Shown here: positions 1 to 5,190 of the stretch, piece after piece
Numbering within the stretch: the stretch's first letter is position 1
Layout: each line of letters opens with the position of its first letter
NCBI RefSeq assembly: GCF_020217005.1
Contig: NZ_JAIWOI010000110.1
Coordinates: 1-10,000, forward strand
From: Rheinheimera sp.
GTDB lineage: Bacteria > Pseudomonadota > Gammaproteobacteria > Enterobacterales > Alteromonadaceae
Direction: 5' to 3'
DNA: 10,000 nucleotides
Notes under the pieces: generated by a model
What the model was told of the DNA's origin: nothing
The model's input: the letters and a program-made list of their open reading frames with translations, nothing else
Database searches by the model: none
Translations under genes and position numbers: made by a program

Positions 1-176
1 GACGACGACGAACCACGCTGGAAATCACCAAAAGTACAAGAGGCTGGCGAGGGGTCAATAACAGCAGTGTTGGCGCCATTACGGGAGCGACCATGCTTGA
101 GGTTTACCGAGGAGTCCAACACTTCATTTGAACTGCCATTCCACAGGGTTTCATCAAATTTCCAGTAGGCATCCGC
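1..176 (-). other. start of a LamG/concanavalin A-like domain in MshQ
   Basis: Codons 431-488 of MshQ leave the repeat pattern. They begin ADAYWKFDET, followed by LWNG, NEVLDSSVNLKHG and RNGANT. The pattern aromatic-x-F-D-E ... V-x-D-S-S-x-x-x-x-H-G is the usual opening of bacterial LamG/laminin-G-like jelly-roll domains. Only the first strands are in the window, so the domain assignment rests on this opening motif. A run of TCG serine codons reaches the window edge. Confidence 0.65.
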
Positions 177-1466
177 AGCCGCTGGTTGCGCCGTTGAACA
201 CAATGAGGGGGTGACGTAGTCATAAGAACAGTTACCGTATATTGCGCTGTTTGGCCAGTTACCTGTGATATCGCCAAATGAAGTATTTACCGTCACATTA
301 CCGTATACATAAGAGTCATCCAGATCCACAGTATGCAAAGCAAAACCAGGTTCCCCGCTGATATTGCCATACACAGTACTGTTATCCAGTTCAACGTTAA
401 ATCTGGCCTTAATATCGCCGGTGAATTGTGTGTCGTTAAGATAGACGTTGTTCGGCCCACCCAAAATACTGGCATTGACAGTACTGTTATTAAACTCGAT
501 TTTATCGGCAGCACAGCCGCTGCCCAGAGTTGGGGTGGTCTGGATAGTACCAGAGCTCATCGTAGTACTGTTTAACACAATATTATTGCAGCCTGATCTC
601 AAATCCCCGACTATCGACCCACCAGTCACCTGAATACCACTGTGACCGCTGATGCCATTCCCAAAGACGGTACCACTGCCTGAAACTGTATTGGAGGTAC
701 TTGTGACTTTGCCATCAACTTCAACATTGGTTAGCACAATATTGCCGTTTGCCGTTACTGTGCCTGCTATATCAGTGTTAGTTGCAGTGATCGCATTGCT
801 AGGCGCTGACACATTGCCCGCCACATCCGCATCGGTCAGCGTGATATTGCCGTTAGTGGACAGAATATTACCATTAAAAATAGTGCCTGTTGCGGTCAGG
901 GTTTGAGCTGTGACTGTGACATTATTATAAACAATGCCTCTGGTCAGACTGATGGAACTGTTGGACGAGGTCAGGTTTGCATAAAATAGGGTATCAGTTG
1001 CAACTATACCCGCATTTGCACTGACATTACCGGCTATGGTGGCATTGGTTGACTGGAATGTTCCAGTCACTGAGACTGCGCCCTGCACTACCGTGCCGGT
1101 TTGCAGTCGGACATTATTACTCGAGCCGTATATAGAACCATAAAGAGTAGAGCCGGTCAGTCGGGTTTCATTTCCGCCCTGAGCTTCAAGATCTATGGTG
1201 TAGCCAGTACCTCCCAGGGTCACATTGGTGAGATTAAAGCCGCTGTAAGATAATATTCTGATATTAGTGTTCGACGTAATAACGTCTCCGGAAGCAACAG
1301 CAAAGGGCTGCCCCCAGTTACATATATAAACGTTACCGCTCCAGGTACCCTGATTACCGCTACATAAAGCAGGACGGTTTGGCGAAATCAGGCTGTAGGT
1401 GGCTGCATTGACCTGTGAAACTGCAAGCAGCATCACTAAAAAGGACAAAAATCGCAAAAAACTCAT
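1..1466 (-). CDS. mshQ: MSHA biogenesis protein MshQ, exported beta-solenoid + LamG-type protein (3' part cut by window edge)
   Basis: The frame is open from ATG 1466 to the window edge (488 complete codons, no stop, no frameshift). The start overlaps the mshP stop as ATGA and has GGAAG 7 nt upstream. Residues 1-21 form a Sec signal peptide (MSFLRF, a hydrophobic stretch, then QVNA) with likely cleavage before ATYSL. Residues 105-396 carry an 17-19-residue repeat of the type [D/T]-[V/I]-x-G-N-[V/I], rich in Thr, Asn, Gly and Ser. From about residue 431 (AYWKFDE, DSSVNLKHG) the sequence looks like the start of a LamG/concanavalin-A-like domain, common in MshQ proteins. Cysteines are C35, C49, C293, C318, C413, C423 and C477. 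Position as last gene of the pilin operon supports MshQ. MshQ proteins are usually much longer, so the C-terminal part lies outside. Export is seen; a role as surface or pilus-tip adhesin is inferred. Confidence 0.9.
   Translation of the reverse strand, partial: MSFLRFLSFLVMLLAVSQVNAATYSLISPNRPALCSGNQGTWSGNVYICNWGQPFAVASGDVITSNTNIRILSYSGFNLTNVTLGGTGYTIDLEAQGGNETRLTGSTLYGSIYGSSNNVRLQTGTVVQGAVSVTGTFQSTNATIAGNVSANAGIVATDTLFYANLTSSNSSISLTRGIVYNNVTVTAQTLTATGTIFNGNILSTNGNITLTDADVAGNVSAPSNAITATNTDIAGTVTANGNIVLTNVEVDGKVTSTSNTVSGSGTVFGNGISGHSGIQVTGGSIVGDLRSGCNNIVLNSTTMSSGTIQTTPTLGSGCAADKIEFNNSTVNASILGGPNNVYLNDTQFTGDIKARFNVELDNSTVYGNISGEPGFALHTVDLDDSYVYGNVTVNTSFGDITGNWPNSAIYGNCSYDYVTPSLCSTAQPAAADAYWKFDETLWNGSSNEVLDSSVNLKHGRSRNGANTAVIDPSPASCTFGDFQRGSSS
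279..1154 (-). repeat. about 16 tandem 17-19-residue solenoid rungs within MshQ
   Basis: Aligning on the aliphatic residue that ends each G-N-[V/I]-like turn places it at residues 112, 131, 148, 165, 183, 201, 219, 237, 254, 272, 289, 308, 334, 352, 369 and 391. Steps are 17-19 except 26 (308 to 334) and 22 (369 to 391). Clear examples are DVAGNV, DIAGTV, TVYGNI and YVYGNV. The wide step follows the C293-C318 region, which may be an inserted loop. This spacing suits a right-handed beta-helix like that of bactofilins or other polymer-type solenoids; the fold is inferred. The repeat is at protein level and the DNA copies are diverged. Confidence 0.8.
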
Positions 1467-1915
1467 TGCCATACTTCCATCTGGATGGTGCGCGAGGTTT
1501 GTAACTGGCCAGTACCACAGCTTCCTGTGCTGGTCAGTTGGTAATAAACAGTTTCGGTCACGGCGGCAGTGGCACGCCCGGAGTCGCAACTTAAGGTGTA
1601 ACTGCAACCCTGAAGTCCATTGGCAGTAAAATTGACTGTTACTTCAGCTTCAGATCCTGTAACACCAATAGGGGCACAATAGCTTGAGGTGGCAGACAAC
1701 GGAAACAGCTGGCTTAAACCTTGCTCCATACCTGACTGCGCCGCAAAGAATGCTCTGGTCCCTAATACTTCGTAACTCACGCTTTCGGAACTGCCGATCA
1801 GCATTTTAGATAACGCAGCCACCAAAATCGTCATCACTACTATGATAAAAATAGCAATAACCAGCGCACTACCTCGCTGTTTATTCCGGTAAGAGACAAA
1901 AACATCAGGGCACAT
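1463..1915 (-). CDS. mshP: MSHA minor pilin-like protein MshP (PilX/GspK-like)
   Basis: This encodes 150 residues. The start chosen is ATG 1915, which overlaps the end of mshO by 11 nt. The frame is open further upstream, but that extension lies inside mshO and reads as unrelated sequence, whereas starting here gives a short leader before NKQRGSALVIAIF. An AGGAG at 1929-1933 is 13 nt away, which is long. Residues 13-35 (QRG, then hydrophobic) form the N-terminal helix of a PilX-type minor pilin. If cleaved after G15, the mature protein starts SALVI and lacks the Glu at position 5 that other pilins use in assembly. Cysteines are C80, C104, C110 and C133. MshP is thought to act with MshC, D and O in a minor-pilin complex; exact function is inferred. 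Confidence 0.88.
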   Translation of the reverse strand: MCPDVFVSYRNKQRGSALVIAIFIIVVMTILVAALSKMLIGSSESVSYEVLGTRAFFAAQSGMEQGLSQLFPLSATSSYCAPIGVTGSEAEVTVNFTANGLQGCSYTLSCDSGRATAAVTETVYYQLTSTGSCGTGQLQTSRTIQMEVWQ

Positions 1916-2708
1916 TGGGGATATGGATCTCCTGATTAAAAACCAAGCTATCGTTGAAGTCTGATTTGAAGGCCAACCTGATATGCACAACTGCATTACG
2001 GGTTAATACCACACTATTTTCATAGCTAAAGGGCGAAGCCGCATTGGAGCTATAAAAAGCCGTATCAATACCTTCAGCCATTAAGACATAGCCAGGCAAA
2101 GCTGCGGATGCAACGGACGAGGTGATGCTGCTGCGCTGATAACGCCTGAGTTCGGAACCAACAACACAATACACCACTGGAGCTGTCATAAAATACATAC
2201 GTTGGCTGGGAGAGTTGGGCACAGTGCCGCTAAAACTGAAAGCAACGTTCAGTATCCTGTTATTGGCAGCATCTACTGTCAAGCCTAAAGTGGAAGCCAC
2301 TCTTTGTTGCTGATAAATATCTGTGGTCGCGTTGACCGGATAAACCGCCATCAACACTGTGGGAGAGGCGACCAAACCACTCCAACCTGCGGCACTGAAT
2401 AAACGAATCGGGCTGACCAGATTAGACTCGTAACGACCCGCCTGCAGTAACGGCGCAAACTCTATACATTGACTACTGCCCTCTGTCCAGGTTCGAACAC
2501 TGTTAGGAACTACGTTACGTAACTCGCGGGTGATACGTTCTACTGCAAAACGACTTTGACTCAATAACTTATCCCGTGCTGCAGCATCGGCATACATCTG
2601 AGCTCCTAATCCCAGATAACTTGTGGTCGCCAAAGCCACTATTCCCAGCACAACAATAACCAGGATCAGTTCAATTAAAGTAAAACCCTGATTGCGGCTA
2701 TGCTTCAT
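1905..2708 (-). CDS. mshO: MSHA minor pilin MshO (GspJ/PilW-like prepilin)
   Basis: This 267-residue protein has a class III prepilin leader: MKHSRNQG then FTLIE, with cleavage expected after G8, Phe at +1 and Glu at +5. The hydrophobic helix runs to about residue 34. The long globular part, with C81 and C181 as its only cysteines, matches the size and style of GspJ/PilW-type minor pilins. The start ATG shares one base with the mshD stop (TAATG), and GGAG at 2718-2721 sits 9 nt upstream. Its end overlaps mshP. In GspJ-like systems this subunit joins the I and K homologues at the fibre tip; the same role here is inferred from family and gene order. Confidence 0.92.
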   Translation of the reverse strand: MKHSRNQGFTLIELILVIVVLGIVALATTSYLGLGAQMYADAAARDKLLSQSRFAVERITRELRNVVPNSVRTWTEGSSQCIEFAPLLQAGRYESNLVSPIRLFSAAGWSGLVASPTVLMAVYPVNATTDIYQQQRVASTLGLTVDAANNRILNVAFSFSGTVPNSPSQRMYFMTAPVVYCVVGSELRRYQRSSITSSVASAALPGYVLMAEGIDTAFYSSNAASPFSYENSVVLTRNAVVHIRLAFKSDFNDSLVFNQEIHIPNVP

Positions 2709-3274
2709 TACCAGTTACTCCGGTACGCCGAAAATGCCAGAGCCTCACCAGATGGCGTTGTAATAGTGACAGTGATCCTTTTCACAGCGTCTTGCGGCTG
2801 CGCTAAATCGCCGCCAGCGCAAGCAACAGCCACGTTCGCCTGATACCCAAGGTATAAATTATTCAGTGCCAGATTACCTGTGCTACCCACTATATCGCTG
2901 CCACTGAGTTGTAACCCGTTAAAGTCGTCAACATCATCATAGCCGGAACGTGTTTCCGCTTCTGCTACATTTACCGTGGGGTCAGAACAAAACGTACTGC
3001 AGGAGGCAAAACCTGCCTCCCCACAACGAAACTCACCGCCAGCTCTGTCAGAGTTTTCATCAAAGGAACGCGCCATAATTTCGTTTAATAAACTATGAGC
3101 TAATTCAGATGCCCGCACCTGATGCCAGGGATCGGCACTTTTTTTAAAAAGTGGCCCTAAAGCTCCTGTGATGATCACCAAAGCAATCGCAAGCACTACT
3201 ATGCCAACGATAATTTCAATCAGGGTAAAAGCTGACTGCTGTCTGCGGGTTGAGGAAAAAGACCTGACTAACAT
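2708..3274 (-). CDS. mshD: MSHA minor pilin MshD (GspI-like prepilin) with Ala at the cleavage position
   Basis: This encodes 188 residues. The leader is MLVRSFSSTRRQQSA followed by FTLIEIIVG. The residue before the cleavage site is Ala15 instead of the nearly invariant Gly, while Phe at +1 and Glu at +5 are normal. The hydrophobic helix extends to about residue 41. Cysteines are C84, C92, C96 and C152. The C-terminal part (ITVTIT, then AFSAYRSNW) has the beta-strand ending typical of GspI/MshD proteins. The start lies inside the mshC 3' end (7-nt overlap) with only a weak, distant GAAGG, suggesting translation by coupling. It is followed by mshO through TAATG. Minor-pilin function is inferred from family and position. 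Confidence 0.92.
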   Translation of the reverse strand: MLVRSFSSTRRQQSAFTLIEIIVGIVVLAIALVIITGALGPLFKKSADPWHQVRASELAHSLLNEIMARSFDENSDRAGGEFRCGEAGFASCSTFCSDPTVNVAEAETRSGYDDVDDFNGLQLSGSDIVGSTGNLALNNLYLGYQANVAVACAGGDLAQPQDAVKRITVTITTPSGEALAFSAYRSNW

Positions 3275-3804
3275 GAATGAATATAGCCTTCAGGCTCAAT
3301 ACAAATGCGATAGGTTACTGCATCGGTAATTTCAATGCGCAATCCAGTTGCTATAACAGCGCCAGTACTCGTCACCACACGCCCTAATGCATTGAACCTA
3401 AAAACAAAAGGCAGAGTTTGACTTGTACCACCTGTGACTGCGGAGGTATTAAACAGACTTAAACTTAAAGAGCTATTGGCCGGAATGTTAAACTGTAAAG
3501 TGGAATTTTGGTCGGCCGCAGCTGTCAGTTGTGTTGTAGTGGTATCAGCATCACAAGGTAAAATATTCGGAAAACCTAATTGGGTTTGGGTCAGGATCAA
3601 TTGATGGCAAAATGCAGCAGAAGTCTGCTGCATGGCTTGAGTTTGCATACGGCGCAGGACAGAAATGATCTGGTCCTGCGCCGTAATTTCTTCAACACCC
3701 GCTTTACCCAAAAAACGTGGTAAAGCTGTTGCCGAGACTATACCAAGCAGCAAAACAACAATTATCAACTCAATCAGGGTAAAACCTGCTGATTTAGATT
3801 GCAC
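3268..3804 (-). CDS. mshC: MSHA minor pilin MshC (GspH/FimT-like prepilin), GTG start
   Basis: This encodes 178 residues. The start is GTG 3804: an in-frame TAA at 3823-3825 rules out an upstream start, and the leader MQSKSAG then FTLIE leaves the expected short positive segment with cleavage after G7. GGGG about 11 nt upstream is the only ribosome-binding-site-like stretch, partly inside a 4-bp stem (CTGG/CCAG). The hydrophobic helix reaches residue 28, followed by ALPRF. Cysteines are C66, C84, C168 and C178. The ending ICIEPEGYIHSC resembles GspH-type C termini. The gene follows mshA by 25 nt. GTG and the weak site suggest lower expression than mshA. Two strong hairpins lie within its first third (listed separately). 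Confidence 0.92.
   Translation of the reverse strand: MQSKSAGFTLIELIIVVLLLGIVSATALPRFLGKAGVEEITAQDQIISVLRRMQTQAMQQTSAAFCHQLILTQTQLGFPNILPCDADTTTTQLTAAADQNSTLQFNIPANSSLSLSLFNTSAVTGGTSQTLPFVFRFNALGRVVTSTGAVIATGLRIEITDAVTYRICIEPEGYIHSC
3612..3633 (-). repeat. perfect 9-bp hairpin with 4-nt loop followed by TTTT, inside mshC
   Basis: ATGCAGCAG at 3612-3620 and CTGCTGCAT at 3625-3633 pair exactly around a 4-nt loop. On the transcribed strand the stem ends in GCAT and runs into TTT, giving four T including the last stem base, then GCC. It lies 14 nt downstream (in transcription) of the 13-bp hairpin. The shape is that of a weak intrinsic terminator or attenuator. The T-run is short, so full termination is unlikely. 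Confidence 0.6.
3648..3685 (-). repeat. perfect 13-bp inverted repeat (12-nt loop) inside mshC
   Basis: TACGGCGCAGGAC at 3648-3660 and GTCCTGCGCCGTA at 3673-3685 are exact reverse complements with a 12-nt loop. In the msh transcript this gives a GC-rich 13-bp stem starting 145 nt after the mshA stop codon. It is made from the codons for T-A-Q-D-Q-I-I-S-V-L-R-R in the pilin helix. There is no T-run directly after it, so it is not a classical terminator alone. It may slow transcription or protect the upstream mshA message from 3' decay; function is inferred. Confidence 0.85.
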
Positions 3805-3829
3805 TGCCTGGTCGCCCCAGCGTTAGACA

Positions 3830-4402
3830 TTATTCACAAGCAGCTGCGTTTTCTACAGTCACTGTAGCTTCGGTTGTAGCAGTAGCTTCAGTGTAACGCA
3901 CCAGACAATTGCCCGCTCTTAAGTCAGCTAATGAGGCTGCCATTACTACAGTGCTTGCAGTAACAGTTAAAGGGTCAGTCAAAGCCGCACCAGACTGTAC
4001 ATCGTGCACTACAAAATTATCCGGCAAATCAACAATAGCGTTAATGGCGGCGACATCAGCATCAGGAGCGCCAAAAACCACGTCTACACCCGACGCGCAA
4101 CTGGTGTTTAACGGAGCAACAGGTGTTGCAGAGGTTTCAATAGTAGTGGCGGCGCGGACCGCGTTATCGTCAAAACAAGACAAGGCTGTAGTGTTTTGCG
4201 ATGATATCAGCGCTTTACCATTCACTAAACTGATAGCAGCTCTGACACTACCCTGAACACCAGATAATACAGAGGCTTTTGCATCACCCTGGAAATTCAA
4301 AAAGCGTGGTGCCGCTGTTACAGCTAAAATACCTAAAATTACGATCACTATGATCAGTTCAACCAAGGTGAAACCTTGTTGAGTTTTATTGAAAGTCTTC
4401 AT
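3830..4402 (-). CDS. mshA: MSHA major pilin MshA (type IV prepilin)
   Basis: This 190-residue prepilin is the probable structural subunit of the pilus. The leader [10 protein letters not shown] is followed by [17 protein letters not shown], with cleavage after G10, Phe at +1 and Glu at +5. After the helix come the pilin signature [11 protein letters not shown] and a Ser/Thr/Ala/Val-rich globular domain. Cysteines are C76, C102, C166 and C189; C166 and C189 near the C terminus fit a disulphide-bonded D-region. TGAGGG lies 7 nt before the ATG, the best ribosome binding site in the window, consistent with the most abundant product. It is preceded by mshB (33-nt gap) and followed by mshC (25-nt gap), the standard order. 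The closely similar mshB is the alternative for major subunit, but gene order and the binding site favour this one. Confidence 0.93.
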   Translation of the reverse strand: MKTFNKTQQGFTLVELIIVIVILGILAVTAAPRFLNFQGDAKASVLSGVQGSVRAAISLVNGKALISSQNTTALSCFDDNAVRAATTIETSATPVAPLNTSCASGVDVVFGAPDADVAAINAIVDLPDNFVVHDVQSGAALTDPLTVTASTVVMAASLADLRAGNCLVRYTEATATTEATVTVENAAACE

Positions 4403-4409
4403 ACGTTAT

Positions 4410-4415
4410 CCCTCA
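4410..4415 (-). promoter_or_regulatory. strong ribosome binding site of mshA
   Basis: TGAGGG sits 7 nt before the mshA ATG in the 33-nt mshB-mshA gap. It is the clearest Shine-Dalgarno match in the pilin operon; mshC, mshD and mshP have weak or badly spaced sites. I see no convincing separate promoter in this short gap. Confidence 0.8.
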
Positions 4416-4435
4416 GTGATTAATTAAATTCTTTG

Positions 4436-5086
4436 TTAAGGCTTATTCTTAAATACTACGACTGAACCGTTTAATGGATTGTATCTGAATCCATTGTAGC
4501 CAGTTTCAGTGCCGTCCGGGTTTGGTAATGCTGTCATGCCAGCCACCTGGTAGTAATAACAAATGTTTGCATTCGCTGCTGCGCCTTCCTGTACATATAA
4601 GGTCGCACCTGATGACTGCACATCTGTAATATCAACACCCGCAGCATCCACTATGGAGCTTGGGCCATTTTGCAGAATCAGTTGCAATACTTCCTGACAA
4701 CGCAAAGCTGTAGTGGCTGTATGACGCGAGTCCGTCAGAGCCGGCGTTGTAGTTAATGGATTGGCCGTTGGGAAACCCAAACTAACACCAGTCCCAACGC
4801 CATTACCGTTAATTGCAATTCGAACACCATCAATAGCAACAGTGGTGATGTTCGCTGCTGCTGTGGTGCCATCCAGGCCGTTACCAACAGGACGAGTTTC
4901 CACTTCCCATTGGCCACGAACTAAACCTACGGCTGATGCAAAACCACCGGCTATACCATCAATAGAGGCATCTTCCGCCTGCTCTGTGATGTTTAAAAAC
5001 CGCGGTAATGCAGTTGCTGCCAATAAACCCAAAATTATCACTACAATGATAATTTCGATAATAGTGAAACCTCTTTGCTGTCTCAT
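4436..5086 (-). CDS. mshB: MSHA pilin-like protein MshB (minor prepilin)
   Basis: This 216-residue prepilin has a very short leader, MRQQRG, then FTIIEIIIVVIILGLLAA, with cleavage after G6, Phe at +1 and Glu at +5. It continues ALPRFLNITEQAEDASIDG, close to MshA in the same segment, which suggests paralogy with the major pilin. Only two cysteines remain (C130, C176); ICYYYQ surrounds the second. GGGG ends 8 nt before the ATG, and a weaker AAAGG is further away. It is the first gene after the 104-bp gap, and in V. cholerae mshB opens the structural operon. A role as minor or initiating subunit is inferred. Confidence 0.9.
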   Translation of the reverse strand: MRQQRGFTIIEIIIVVIILGLLAATALPRFLNITEQAEDASIDGIAGGFASAVGLVRGQWEVETRPVGNGLDGTTAAANITTVAIDGVRIAINGNGVGTGVSLGFPTANPLTTTPALTDSRHTATTALRCQEVLQLILQNGPSSIVDAAGVDITDVQSSGATLYVQEGAAANANICYYYQVAGMTALPNPDGTETGYNGFRYNPLNGSVVVFKNKP

Positions 5087-5175
5087 ACTGTTAACCCCAT
5101 ACCTTTATTTGTTAGTTTATCGCTAATTGAATCTATTTTACTCACTATTATCAACTTGTCTTCCATTTTTTTCAT
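5083..5175 (-). other. 30-codon open frame ending in ATGA overlap with mshB
   Basis: From ATG 5175 (or the second ATG, 5166) an open frame fills most of the gap between mshG and mshB and ends with TGA overlapping the mshB ATG as ATGA. The peptide begins MKKMEDKLIIVSK and is hydrophilic; I recognise no family and it is far shorter than MshF. No Shine-Dalgarno sequence precedes either ATG, and the candidate promoter lies inside it. It could be a coupling leader on read-through transcripts, a remnant, or chance. Confidence 0.15.
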
Positions 5176-5190
5176 TTTACTGATTATTTA
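5087..5190. other. AT-rich intergenic gap between mshG and mshB (mshF site)
   Basis: This is the only gap over 40 nt in the window. It is strikingly AT-rich compared with the flanking genes. No gene of MshF size fits, and no hairpin followed by a T-run is seen after the mshG stop. Read-through from mshG into mshB is therefore likely, with an additional internal promoter possible. Confidence 0.75.
5126..5154 (-). promoter_or_regulatory. candidate sigma-70 promoter for the mshB-Q pilin operon
   Basis: TTGATA (5149-5154) is 17 nt from TTCAAT (5126-5131), giving 5/6 and 4/6 matches to the sigma-70 consensus. Transcription would begin near 5119, about 33 nt before the mshB ATG. The place agrees with the structural-operon promoter known upstream of mshB in V. 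cholerae. In such an AT-rich stretch chance matches are common, so the exact boxes are uncertain. Confidence 0.35.

Noticed and set aside
333..906. Plus-strand open frames opposite mshQ
   Set aside because: They lie antisense to an uninterrupted 488-codon frame with signal peptide and repeats; the Thr/Asn/Val-rich repeats keep opposite frames open. No ribosome binding sites or recognisable domains.
279..1154. CRISPR-like or tandem DNA repeat
   Set aside because: Periodicity of about 51-57 nt exists, but only at the protein level; the DNA units are diverged and there are no constant repeats with spacers.
1463..1996. Longer MshP starting at 1996
   Set aside because: The extra 27 residues lie within mshO, do not resemble a pilin leader and have no family support; ATG 1915 gives a normal MshP N terminus.
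3002..3020. 7-bp hairpin (GGAGGCA/TGCCTCC, 5-nt loop) in mshD
   Set aside because: Short stem within coding sequence and no T-run; expected by chance in 10 kb. Kept apart from the much stronger mshC pair.
3909..5126. Plus-strand open frames opposite mshA and mshB
   Set aside because: Shadows of clear prepilin genes; composition mirrors the Ala/Thr/Val codons of the real genes.
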